Below, in pieces: positions 26,304 to 34,517 of a DNA stretch of 64,000 bases. Location: positions 17,906-81,905 of the forward strand of contig NCRC01000014.1 of NCBI GenBank assembly GCA_002894685.1. The letters are read 5' to 3'. Numbering within the stretch: position 1 is the first letter of the stretch; each line of letters opens with the position of its first letter. A model generated the notes under the pieces. That model made no database searches, was not told where the DNA came from, and saw only the letters and a program-made list of their open reading frames with translations. The stretch comes from Salinivenus lutea. GTDB taxonomy: Bacteria; Bacteroidota; Rhodothermia; Rhodothermales; Salinibacteraceae. A program made the translations under genes and the position numbers.

Positions 26304-27290
26304 ATGACCGTCGCCTCGGATCGAATCGTGGGCGCCCTCCTGGGCACCGCCGTCGGAGATGCCCTCGGCATGCCCGTCGAGGGCCTCAGTCACCAGAACG
26401 TCCGGACCTACTATTTGGGCATCAAGGAGTATCGCGACGACGACCAGCGGGGCGACCTTTCCGCGGGGCAGTGGACCGACGACACGCAGATGACCTTTGC
26501 CCTGGTCCGGGCCATGACGCAGACGGCAGCCCCGGAGGAATGGCCCGCCGCCGTGGCCGAGGAGTACGTGGCCCTTCGATCGGAGGCACGGCGGTGGGGC
26601 GAGACCACCACCGCGGCAATTGACCGGTTGGCCGACGGGGTCGCCCCCGCCGACTCGGGAGGGGCGGACCGGCCCACCGACGGCGCCGCCATGCGGGCCG
26701 CCCCGATTGGGCTGTGGTGGGCCGCGGCGGACGTGTCGCGGGCCCGGGCCTTCGAGGTCGCTCGGGCCGTGCTGGGCGTAACCCACCGGCATCCCGTGTC
26801 GCTGGTCGCCGGATGGGGACAGGTGGCCGCGGTGCGGTTTGCCCTCGGGCAGGCCCCCGACACGTTCGACCGATCGGCGTTTTGGGCGACGCTCCTGAAG
26901 GCCACGACCTGGGCCGAGGAGCACCTTGCCGCGGAGGCGCGGGTCTCCGATCGGCTGCGGACCCTTGAGGGAAACCTCGACGGGTTCCCCCTGGATTTGC
27001 GCGATCTGTGTGATGGTGTCGGCGTGCGGGCGGAGGAGGCCTGGCCCTTCGCCTGCGCCATGGTGGCGCGCCGGCCCCACCTGCTCGAAAACACCCTGCT
27101 CTCCGGCATCAACGTGGGCGGGGACGCCGATACCACCGGCGCCATGATGGGCGCCCTCCTGGGGGCCCTCCACGGATGGGAGGCGGTGCCGACAGAGTGG
27201 AAAGAGGGGCTGGAAGCGACCGGTGACCTTGTCGAGCAGGCGCGGGCTCTGTCGGAGGCGCTCCCGTATGCGAAGCCATCCATCGACTAA
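26304..27290 (+). CDS. ADP-ribosylglycohydrolase (DraG/ARH family)
   Basis: A 328-residue all-helical hydrolase that removes ADP-ribose from proteins or small acceptors using two metal ions. The N-terminal GALLGTAVGDALGMPVEGL and the metal ligands in WTDDTQM and GGDADTTGAMMGALLGA are all present, so it should be active. It stands alone: no ADP-ribosyltransferase, nitrogenase or macrodomain gene lies nearby. It diverges from ccmB and converges with murB across a pair of inverted palindromes. The natural substrate cannot be inferred. Confidence 0.92.
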   Translation: MTVASDRIVGALLGTAVGDALGMPVEGLSHQNVRTYYLGIKEYRDDDQRGDLSAGQWTDDTQMTFALVRAMTQTAAPEEWPAAVAEEYVALRSEARRWGETTTAAIDRLADGVAPADSGGADRPTDGAAMRAAPIGLWWAAADVSRARAFEVARAVLGVTHRHPVSLVAGWGQVAAVRFALGQAPDTFDRSAFWATLLKATTWAEEHLAAEARVSDRLRTLEGNLDGFPLDLRDLCDGVGVRAEEAWPFACAMVARRPHLLENTLLSGINVGGDADTTGAMMGALLGALHGWEAVPTEWKEGLEATGDLVEQARALSEALPYAKPSID

Positions 27291-27336
27291 GAGTCTTTAA
27301 CAATACCAGCACTGTGGATCTGAAACATTCTCCCTT

Positions 27337-27427
27337 CGTCGCTCCAGACTTGATCTGGAGCCTATCCATCCGACGGGGGGACCGCCTCGAAGCGATGGAT
27401 GGGCTCTGAATCAAGTTCAGAGCGACG
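27337..27427. repeat. Pair of inverted REP-like palindromes (BIME-like)
   Basis: Two 34-base arms, 27337-27370 and 27394-27427, are imperfect inverted repeats of each other (7 mismatches by hand alignment). Each arm itself holds a hairpin: CTCCAGA-CTTGA-TCTGGAG at 27342-27360 and CTCTGAA-TCAAG-TTCAGAG at 27404-27422. Six of the seven mismatches fall in the two stems and compensate each other, so base pairing is kept. It lies between the convergent ADP-ribosylglycohydrolase and murB genes, where it may also terminate transcription in both directions. Confidence 0.75.
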
Positions 27428-27450
27428 TTCTGTCACGGTTTTGCGAGGCT

Positions 27451-28485
27451 CTAAGCGCGCTGCCGGGCCCGCTCCTCGGCCGAAACGAGGTCCGGATCCT
27501 TCGGCGTGTGCATCGGGGCCGTGTCGGTGGGCGGCGCGAACTCGCCGACAAAGTCGATCTCCGTCTCTAGCCGGTAGCCCGTCTCGCGCTCGACAACCGT
27601 CCGGACGTGGTCGATGAGGGCGCAAAGGTCGGCCGCGGTCGCGCCGCCCGCATTCACAAAGATGTTGGCGTGGCGGTGCGTTACCATCGCGCCTCCGATG
27701 CGGGTGCCCTTCAGGCCACAGTCGTCGATGAGACGGCCGGCCCCGATGCCTTCAATCTTCTTGAAGATCGATCCCGCACTCGGTTCCGTATCGAGCGGGG
27801 GGTGGCGCTCCGCCCGCCACTGCAGGTTGGCGTCCATGATCTCGCGGAGGCGCTCTTCGGGGGCCGCCTCAAGCTGGAACGTGGCGGCGAGGACCACGTC
27901 CTCCCGGTCGTGCAGGACGGAATAGTCGTAGCCGAAGTTGAAGAAGTCAACCCCTACCGTTTTTCGTTCTCCTGTTTCCGTGAGAACGTCGGCCGAGTGG
28001 AGGACCTCTTCGATGAACATGGTTCGCTCCCGCTCGGGGGGCGGGGAGAGGAAGTGGAGGTTTTGCCAGAGGGCCCCGCCCACGGTGGACGGGATGCCGA
28101 CGTAGTGCTCCAGCCCCGAGAGGCCGGCGGACACGGCCTGCTCGATGAGGTCGGGATACATAATGGCGCCGCTTTCGGCCCAGAGGCGTCCGGTGCCGGC
28201 GTCGAGGCGGGTGTGGCGGGCCTGGTTGTGGATGACAAGCCCGCGCACGCCCCGATCGCCCACAATCACGTTGGCCCCCGTGCCGAGCAGGAACGCCGGC
28301 AGGTCGTGCTCGCGAACCACGCGGAGGACCTGTGCCAGCTCGTCGGCGGACCGCACGGCCACGTACCAGTCGGCTGCGCCCCCCACGCCGAAGGTCGTGA
28401 ATGGGGCGAGGGGCACGTCTTGCTGGAGGGACGCCGCGTCGGTGGCGGCGTCGAGGGCGCGTCGGCTCGAGGGGGAAAGCGGCAT
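27451..28485 (-). CDS. murB: UDP-N-acetylenolpyruvoylglucosamine reductase
   Basis: A 344-residue FAD enzyme that reduces the enolpyruvyl group to give UDP-MurNAc, the second committed step of peptidoglycan synthesis. FAD-binding segments are TTFGVGGAADWYV, LGTGANVIVGDRGV and GIPSTVGGALWQN; the catalytic serine motif SAGSIFKK is near residue 235, and HANIFVNAGGATAADL follows. The C-terminus carries about 30 extra residues. It is the last high-GC gene before the susCD region, with a 502-base divergent gap upstream. Confidence 0.95.
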   Translation of the reverse strand: MPLSPSSRRALDAATDAASLQQDVPLAPFTTFGVGGAADWYVAVRSADELAQVLRVVREHDLPAFLLGTGANVIVGDRGVRGLVIHNQARHTRLDAGTGRLWAESGAIMYPDLIEQAVSAGLSGLEHYVGIPSTVGGALWQNLHFLSPPPERERTMFIEEVLHSADVLTETGERKTVGVDFFNFGYDYSVLHDREDVVLAATFQLEAAPEERLREIMDANLQWRAERHPPLDTEPSAGSIFKKIEGIGAGRLIDDCGLKGTRIGGAMVTHRHANIFVNAGGATAADLCALIDHVRTVVERETGYRLETEIDFVGEFAPPTDTAPMHTPKDPDLVSAEERARQRA

Positions 28486-28987
28486 GGAGAAAGAGACCGG
28501 ACCGATGGCGGGGCGTGCGGGGGGGGCGGACGTGCTCCCAGGTCTAAGTGACTAGTTCATGTACGTATCGTGTCCCGTCACCTGTTTGGGGAGGAATGTA
28601 AAGAATGTGGGGCCTTCGGGCCCGGTCGGCTTCAGTCACCGGGGATTTCAAATCAGACGCCTCAGCGATATTGGATACCGGACGGACAGATGCGAAAAAA
28701 GAAGACCCTGTAACGTAAAGCACGCTGAAGACACATGACACAAAGGAGCACACTACCCATAGCGGATGACGCAAAGGGGGGTTGACATAGGTGCATCCCG
28801 TCTTTATCTATGGTTTACGTGAGCTTTCGGCTATATTCTCGCGAGACTCGCTCGATCGGAAGAGACCGCAGGCAGAAACGTTGTGGCGGGGCTCGTCGAT
28901 TCTTGGAGTGTGTTGCGTGCCTTTCTCGTCGATGCTCACAGAGAGATCACCATTCGTCGTTCTACGATTTACAGTCCAGATTTAGTC
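28486..28987. other. Intergenic region between murB and susC1
   Basis: 502 bases between divergent genes. It contains a small hairpin closed by a TTCG tetraloop (GGGCC-TTCG-GGCCC, 28610-28623), the susC1 promoter (28782-28810) and a 177-base leader (28811-28987). I see no plausible gene. A murB promoter must also lie here but was not identified. Confidence 0.6.
28782..28810 (+). promoter_or_regulatory. Predicted sigma-70-like promoter of susC1
   Basis: TTGACA at 28782-28787, 17 bases, then TATCTA at 28805-28810. The same hexamers and spacing, with TTGACATAGG and the block GTCTTTATCTA conserved, occur upstream of the second susC (34230-34258). The match between two otherwise divergent intergenic regions supports function. 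Transcription from here gives a leader of roughly 170 bases. Confidence 0.6.
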
Positions 28988-29070
28988 ATGAGGAGATTGC
29001 TATCAACGGTTGCCTTGGGGCTTGCGCTCCTGTTGGCACCCAGTCTTGCGTGGGCCCAGCAGGGGACGGT
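28948..29070 (+). repeat. Direct repeat copy 1: leader end, start codon and signal peptide of susC1
   Basis: 123 bases matching 34395-34517 with two substitutions by hand alignment. The block runs from the last 40 bases of the leader through the ATG at 28988 and the entire signal peptide. A further 13 bases (28927-28939) match just upstream, separated by 8 divergent bases. Confidence 0.95.
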
Positions 29071-32000
29071 GTCCGGAAGAGTCACTGAAGCATCGTCGGG
29101 GAATCCATTGCCGGGAGCCACTGTGCAAGTGGAAGGAGCGAATCTGGGATCGGCAGCGAACGCACAAGGCCGATTCGAAATTTCGGGCGTTCCGGCGGGG
29201 GAGCAAACCCTTCAAGTTTCGTTCGTCGGCTACCAGGAGGTTCAGCGTACGGTGAACGTTCCGGAAGGAGGCACTGTCCGGGCGAATTTTCAGCTTCAGC
29301 GTGAGGCGACCCAGCTTGATGAGGTTGTCAAGATTGGATACGGCGAGCGTGAGCGTGATGAGCTGACCGGGACAGTCTCCAGTGTAACCGCCGAAGATAT
29401 TGAAGATGTGGCGTCGGTTGGGTCGCCGCAAGAGCTCCTCTCAGGGGCTTCAGGCGTTACCGTAACCAACACGTCGGGTCTCGCGGGACAGGCGATTAGC
29501 GTGTCGGTTCGTGGGGTGTCGTCGCTCAACGGCGATAGCCAGCCGCTTTACGTGGTGGACGGTACGCCTGTGACGTCGGCTTCCACCGGTGGCGGATTTG
29601 GCCAGGCAACCAATGCGCTGTCGACGATTAACTCGCAGGACATCCAGTCGATTGAGGTGCTGAAGGGCGCTGCCGCCACCGCCATCTACGGTTCGCGCGC
29701 AGCAAATGGGGTCGTTCTGATTGAGACGAAGCAAGGAAGCTCGGGGCGACGGACAGTCTCTGCGAGCTACCAGCTCGGAGGCGTCTCGTCCACGTCGGAC
29801 TTCGATGACGTGATTGTGAACGGCCAGGAGTGGTCGGAACTTCACCAGGATGCCACCAGAGGATTTTACAATACGTGCAACATCCCAGGGCTCTGTGGTC
29901 CAACCACTGGTCTGTCATTTGAAGAATTTGAGCAGGCAGGCCTGGGAGGGGGAGCGTACGAAGAGCTCGTTCTTGGTACGCCGTCTCCATACCCGGATTC
30001 CGCCAACGCCACGACCTTTCCCTGGCTTGAAGAGGCCCAGCAGACGGGCATCACGCAGCAGGCCAACGTCTCGGTCAGTGGGGGCGACGAAGACACGGAT
30101 TACTTCATTAGCGGGACGTTCTCTAAGGATGAAAGCTTCGTTCGAAACAATCAGTTCAATCGCTTCAGCGGCCGAATCAACGTGACGCAGGATGCGACCG
30201 ACTGGTTGCAAGTTGGAACGAACACCTCGGTGACACGGACGGAGAACTTTCAGGCGTCGTCCGACAACAACGTCTCCGGAGTGTTGACCTCCGCGGCTCT
30301 TATCCCGCCGATTCTTCCAATCCGGAATGACGACGGCTCCTTTAACTTCAACAACCCCTGGAATATTGCGGCTAATTCGATTGGGGAAGCCGAAGTTAAC
30401 AGCAAAAACATTCGAAACTGGCGGATCCTGTCGACAACATTCCTGGAAGCGCAGCCGCTTGAGTCGCTGACACTCCGGGCGGAAGGCGGAATTGATGCCT
30501 TGATTGTGGATGACTTTACTCGGTACGACCGTCGTACCACCGATGGCGCCCCGACAGGGTTCGGCGGACAGGTCTACGAGGATGAGCGTCGCTACAGCAT
30601 CCGCGGTACGGCCACGTACAGCAACACGTTTGCGGGCCGTCACGACGTCAACGCCGTTGCGGGAGCTAGCTTCGAGGATTCGCGCCGGAATCAGGTCTTT
30701 GCTGAAGCTCAGAATTTTCCGTCCAATCAGTTCCAGAACGTGGCTTCGGGCGCTTCGCCCCTTACAACGAGTGCTGGTGTGGTACGGAAGGACGGGCTTG
30801 CCTCCTTCTTTACCAGGGCTACATACACCCTGGATGGGAAGTACACCATTGAGGGAAGTTTTCGACGGGATGGATCCTCACGATTCGGAGAGGACAATCG
30901 GTGGGGGAACTTCGGATCGGCGTCCCTCGCTTACCAAATTGGTCAGGAGAGTTTCCTTCAGCCCTACGACTGGCTTTCGAATCTGAAGCTCCGTGGGTCC
31001 ATCGGATGGGTTGGGAATCGGGACATCGGAGGGTTCTTTCCGCAGCTGGGTCTTGCCTCTGCTGGAAATAATTACAATGAGGCCTCTGGTGTTGCTCCGG
31101 CACAGCTTCCCAATCCTGACCTGAAGTGGGAGTCGACGCGAACCCTTGAAGCCGGGGTCGATTTCGGTGCATTCAACGACCGCATCTTCCTGTCGAGCAC
31201 GTATTTCCGGAGCCTGACGAACGATCTCATCACGGATCGACAGCTTCCATTTAATTCCGGATACGGGAGCATCACCCAGAACCGTGGCGAGCTGCTCAAC
31301 GAAGGGGTTGAGGCACAGCTCGAGACGCAGAACATCGTGACGGAAGACTTCCAGTGGACGACGACCTTCACGGCAACCTGGAAGCGGAATGAGGTTCAGA
31401 GCCTGCCGGGTGGAGATCCCATCCTCAGTGGTCCACAGCGTGCCATCGAGGGAGAAGAACTCTCGTGGTACATGCTGGAGTATCGCGGTGTGAATCCGGA
31501 CAACGGAAAGCCTCTCTGGACCGGCACGGATGGACAGCCGACGAGTAATCCCTCCGGAGACGCCGAAAGCATCCAGGGCGGCATCCTTCCGAACTGGAAC
31601 GGATCGGTCGCCACCACGGCGAATTACAAGGGCTTTGATCTGCGAGCCCGAATGACGTTCAAGGCCGGATACAGCATCTACAACGATACGAAGAGCTTCC
31701 TGATGACCTACGCGAATTTCGGGTTGCATGAGGATGCACTGGATCGCTGGCAGGAGCCCGGGGACCAGACAGATGTGCCGCGGGCGGTCTTCGGAGACGC
31801 GGCGGACAATAGTACCCGCGAGTCGACACGCTTCCTTGAGAGCGGGGATTATCTCCGTCTCCAGAACGTGACCCTCGGCTACACGCTACCGCAGGACCTC
31901 ACGCAGTCATTCGGTGTGAATAGCCTGCGCGTGTACTTCCAGGGAACCAATCTCCTGACCTTCAAGGAGACGAGTATTGGCGATCCCGAAGGGAGCACGG

Positions 32001-32092
32001 GCGGTGCGACAAGCGCACTGGACCGTGGGGTGCTCTTCTTCACGCCGCCGCAGGCACGCTCCTTCACCGGAGGGGTAGAGCTCCAACTCTAA
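28988..32092 (+). CDS. SusC/RagA-type TonB-dependent outer-membrane receptor (unit 1)
   Basis: A 1034-residue outer-membrane importer. A signal peptide (MRRLLSTVALGLALLLAPSL, cut near AWA-QQG) is followed by a carboxypeptidase-regulatory-like domain (about 25-110), a TonB-box-like stretch (QLDEVVKIGYGERER), a plug domain (about 120-230, with SVRGVSSLNGDSQPLYVVDG) and a 22-strand barrel ending in a C-terminal hydrophobic strand (FTGGVELQL). SusC proteins import oligosaccharides or peptides with a SusD lid, here the next gene 110 bases downstream. The ligand is unknown. The frame is open upstream to 28883, but the ATG at 28988 begins the signal peptide. GC is lower than in flanking genes. Confidence 0.95.
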   Translation: MRRLLSTVALGLALLLAPSLAWAQQGTVSGRVTEASSGNPLPGATVQVEGANLGSAANAQGRFEISGVPAGEQTLQVSFVGYQEVQRTVNVPEGGTVRANFQLQREATQLDEVVKIGYGERERDELTGTVSSVTAEDIEDVASVGSPQELLSGASGVTVTNTSGLAGQAISVSVRGVSSLNGDSQPLYVVDGTPVTSASTGGGFGQATNALSTINSQDIQSIEVLKGAAATAIYGSRAANGVVLIETKQGSSGRRTVSASYQLGGVSSTSDFDDVIVNGQEWSELHQDATRGFYNTCNIPGLCGPTTGLSFEEFEQAGLGGGAYEELVLGTPSPYPDSANATTFPWLEEAQQTGITQQANVSVSGGDEDTDYFISGTFSKDESFVRNNQFNRFSGRINVTQDATDWLQVGTNTSVTRTENFQASSDNNVSGVLTSAALIPPILPIRNDDGSFNFNNPWNIAANSIGEAEVNSKNIRNWRILSTTFLEAQPLESLTLRAEGGIDALIVDDFTRYDRRTTDGAPTGFGGQVYEDERRYSIRGTATYSNTFAGRHDVNAVAGASFEDSRRNQVFAEAQNFPSNQFQNVASGASPLTTSAGVVRKDGLASFFTRATYTLDGKYTIEGSFRRDGSSRFGEDNRWGNFGSASLAYQIGQESFLQPYDWLSNLKLRGSIGWVGNRDIGGFFPQLGLASAGNNYNEASGVAPAQLPNPDLKWESTRTLEAGVDFGAFNDRIFLSSTYFRSLTNDLITDRQLPFNSGYGSITQNRGELLNEGVEAQLETQNIVTEDFQWTTTFTATWKRNEVQSLPGGDPILSGPQRAIEGEELSWYMLEYRGVNPDNGKPLWTGTDGQPTSNPSGDAESIQGGILPNWNGSVATTANYKGFDLRARMTFKAGYSIYNDTKSFLMTYANFGLHEDALDRWQEPGDQTDVPRAVFGDAADNSTRESTRFLESGDYLRLQNVTLGYTLPQDLTQSFGVNSLRVYFQGTNLLTFKETSIGDPEGSTGGATSALDRGVLFFTPPQARSFTGGVELQL

Positions 32093-32114
32093 CGGTTGAA
32101 GCACCTCTCAACTC

Positions 32115-32161
32115 AGACAGGCACGGGCCCGCCATAGGGTGGGCCCGGGGCTCTGTCTTTT
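32115..32161 (+). terminator. Hairpin with T-run between susC1 and susD1
   Basis: AGACAG (32115-32120) can pair with CTGTCT (32153-32158), and GGGCCC (32125-32130) with GGGCCC (32141-32146). The right arm runs into TTTT. This has the form of an intrinsic terminator inside the operon, so it may act as a partial terminator or as a 3' stabiliser for the susC message. Confidence 0.65.
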
Positions 32162-32202
32162 GCGTGCCGATTGTTCTACGACTATCACAGAACGGTATTA
32201 TT

Positions 32203-33654
32203 ATGGGTTACTCTACAGTTAAATCCTTTCTCGTTGCGCTTGCTGCTGTCGGTCTCCTTGGCCTGACGGCTTGCGACCAGACGGTTGATAGGCAGCCGGA
32301 GCAAGAAATCCCGATTGATCAGATTTTTCAGGATGTTTCTGGGGCTCAGTCGGCCCTAACAGGAGCGTATGATGGGCTCCAATCCGATGGGGTGTACGGT
32401 GGGTTTCCGGTGATGGCGGGAGATTTCACCGCTGATGTTGCAAACTTCAGTGGATCCTTTACGACGTGGCAGCAGGCCCAGGCCTTCAATGTGTCGTCGA
32501 CTCACGGACCCACAGAGAACCTTTGGCAAGATCACTACAACGTGATCAATCGGGTGAACCTGATCATTGATAACACGCCGGATGTTGAAGGAATCACGCA
32601 GGAAGAGGTCGACGATATTGTTGGCCAGGCAAAGTTCATCCGAGCTCTTGCGTACTTTAACCTTGTCCGCTGGTTTGCCCAACCCTACGATCCAGAAGCA
32701 GGAACCAATGATCAACCGGGCGTAATTCTTCAGACAACCGGTGTTGCATCGACTGATCCTGAATTCAATAAGCCTCGTGCCTCAGTCGAAGAGATCTACA
32801 CGCAGATTCGGAATGATCTCACCGACGCGATTAGTCGGCTCGAGATTAAGGGCGCGCGCAAGAGAGCTGGACAATCAGTTGCAAAAGCGCTCCTAGCGAA
32901 AGTAGACCTTTATCAGGGACAGTGGGACGATGCTGCCGAGCGTGCCGGAGAGGTTATTTCACAGGATCCGTTTAGCCTTTCGTCGTCCATTACGGAGCCG
33001 TACCGGAATGAGCTTAGCACTGAGATTGTCTTCGAGGTTTCCTTTAGTGCTATCGACAATTCAGGGACTAACGCCTTCATGAGTTCCTTCTATCTCCCAG
33101 GAGATCTTGGGGGACGGGGCGATCTCAATCCGCTGGGTCAATTTACCACCTCCGCAGAGTCCGGCGACCTGAGGGCAGACCCCTCGACCGCTGGTCCAAC
33201 GGAGTCTGGAGAGATCAACGGCAATGGCCTCCTGTATTCATATGACGGAAACCTCTGGACCAACAAGTGGACCCAGGATTCCTTTGGGGACGATATGCCA
33301 GTTCTACGCGTCGCTGAGATGTATCTCATTCGTGCTGAGGGGCTTGCACGCGGATCGGGGTCGGCTGCCGACGCACGTGAGGACGTGAACGCGATTCGTA
33401 ATCGCGCAGGCCTGGACGATGTATCGAGCTCCCTATCGGGCCAGGACCTCATCGATGAGATCATCACCCAACGCCGGTACGAGCTGGCGTTTGAGGGGGA
33501 TCGTCGTCACGATCTCCAGCGGCTCGGCCGCACCATTAACAGTGGTACGGGGACACTGCAACCAGGAGACTCCCAGCGGATTCTCCCGATTCCGAACCGG
33601 GCCATCCAGGTGAACGACGCCCTTGATCAGTCGTCGCAGAACCCTGGCTACTAA
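32203..33654 (+). CDS. SusD/RagB-family outer-membrane lipoprotein (unit 1)
   Basis: A 483-residue surface lipoprotein that closes over the SusC barrel and captures ligand. The signal ends in a lipobox, GLLGLTACDQ, with lipidation at Cys near residue 24. The body has TPR-like helices, including ALTGAYDGLQSDGVYGG at the N-terminus, VGQAKFIRALAYFNLVRWFAQ, and the C-terminal SusD mark RRYELAFEGDRRHDLQRLG. The ATG at 32203 gives the signal peptide; a short upstream extension is rejected. It ends just before a strong terminator. Confidence 0.94.
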   Translation: MGYSTVKSFLVALAAVGLLGLTACDQTVDRQPEQEIPIDQIFQDVSGAQSALTGAYDGLQSDGVYGGFPVMAGDFTADVANFSGSFTTWQQAQAFNVSSTHGPTENLWQDHYNVINRVNLIIDNTPDVEGITQEEVDDIVGQAKFIRALAYFNLVRWFAQPYDPEAGTNDQPGVILQTTGVASTDPEFNKPRASVEEIYTQIRNDLTDAISRLEIKGARKRAGQSVAKALLAKVDLYQGQWDDAAERAGEVISQDPFSLSSSITEPYRNELSTEIVFEVSFSAIDNSGTNAFMSSFYLPGDLGGRGDLNPLGQFTTSAESGDLRADPSTAGPTESGEINGNGLLYSYDGNLWTNKWTQDSFGDDMPVLRVAEMYLIRAEGLARGSGSAADAREDVNAIRNRAGLDDVSSSLSGQDLIDEIITQRRYELAFEGDRRHDLQRLGRTINSGTGTLQPGDSQRILPIPNRAIQVNDALDQSSQNPGY

Positions 33655-33688
33655 CCGCCATGGTTCTTACGACAGACGATGAATTCCG

Positions 33689-33731
33689 GCCGTGCCCGCT
33701 CTCCGCGAGGAGGAGCGGGCACGGCTTTTTT
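33689..33731 (+). terminator. Intrinsic terminator of susC1-susD1
   Basis: A perfect 13-base stem, GCCGTGCCCGCTC (33689-33701) with GAGCGGGCACGGC (33713-33725), directly followed by six T residues. It begins 35 bases after the susD1 stop. Confidence 0.92.
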
Positions 33732-34229
33732 AGTGAGGGACACCTACCAACCACAATTACCCCCACCCGTGGGCTTAGCGGCAATTTTCGGATTGGACGA
33801 CTGAGGAGATCTTCGGGAAAGAGCAGGAAGCAGAAAAAAGGACGGGTTGTACGAGGAATTCCTGCCCATGGTGGGCCGAATGCTTCCACGTAGCACTCTT
33901 CCCGAAAGGCTCGTAGGAGAGAAACATGATCATGGGGCAGTTGGGCCGAATGGAGGCGTAAAGGAAGAGATGTTACACAAACTTCTTTGGGTGGCTGCCC
34001 TGTGTACGCGGTCGACACCGTGGTCTACTTGGAAGAAGATTTAAAAAGTGCAGGGCAACGAGGGAGTCCGGAGAGTTATCAACTTTCAAAAGCGGCGTTT
34101 TACCCTGCTTTATCAGTCAGACTAAAAATTTTGGACGAAGACGATTCCGGAAAGATGTAATGCAAAACACCTGAAGGACAGGTAGCCCCCAAGGGCTTTT
34201 AGCACGGAGGCAATACCACACAGGACAAT

Positions 34230-34258
34230 TTGACATAGGCACAGGCTGTCTTTATCTA
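34230..34258 (+). promoter_or_regulatory. Predicted sigma-70-like promoter of susC2
   Basis: TTGACA at 34230-34235, a 17-base spacer, and TATCTA at 34253-34258. Identical hexamers, spacing and the following TATCTA context occur at 28782-28810. The leader to the ATG is 176 bases, one base shorter than in unit 1. Confidence 0.6.
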
Positions 34259-34282
34259 CGCATAATGTGAGTGCTCGCTTCC

Positions 34283-34330
34283 CACTCCAGTGACATGCTT
34301 CGTCACAGAGGCGGGTCACTGGCGGGAGTG
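34283..34330 (+). promoter_or_regulatory. Leader stem-loops with alternative pairing upstream of susC2
   Basis: CAGTGAC (34288-34294) can pair with GTCACTG (34315-34321), extended by CACTC/GAGTG (34283-34287 with 34326-34330) across a small bulge. The same left strand, as GTGAC (34290-34294), can instead pair with the nearer GTCAC (34302-34306). The two folds exclude each other. No counterpart of this structure is visible in the unit 1 leader. Confidence 0.45.
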
Positions 34331-34394
34331 CTGTGATGGGAGTCGTCTGGTTCTAGATCAATTGCCCATCTCCCGTCGATGCTCACGACCGAAG

Positions 34395-34517
34395 CACCAT
34401 TCGTCGTTCTACGATTTATAGTCCAGATTTAGTCATGAGGAGATTGCTATCAACGGTTGCCTTGGGGCTTGCGCTCCTGTTGGCGCCCAGTCTTGCGTGG
34501 GCCCAGCAGGGGACGGT
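34395..34517 (+). repeat. Direct repeat copy 2: leader end, start codon and signal peptide of susC2
   Basis: 123 bases matching 28948-29070 with two substitutions, one in the leader and one silent in the signal peptide. The two copies are 5447 bases apart in the same orientation and bracket the whole first susCD unit. Confidence 0.95.

Larger units (their letters stand above)
33655..34434. other. Long intergenic region between the two susCD units
   Basis: 780 bases. It holds the susD1 terminator (33689-33731), about 500 bases with no feature I can identify (33732-34229), the susC2 promoter (34230-34258) and a 176-base leader. The middle part is AT-richer than anything else in the window: 24 of 60 bases are G or C in 34081-34140 by hand count. 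Short open frames in it (for example 33847-34044) resemble nothing I know. Confidence 0.6.

Noticed and set aside
33847..34044. Short open frame of 65 codons in the gap between the susCD units
   Set aside because: No similarity that I recognise, no clear ribosome-binding site, and such lengths occur by chance in AT-richer sequence.
34395..34517. Invertible promoter (shufflon-like) explanation for the repeated susC starts
   Set aside because: The two copies are in direct, not inverted, orientation and no recombinase gene is in the window; inversion cannot occur between them.
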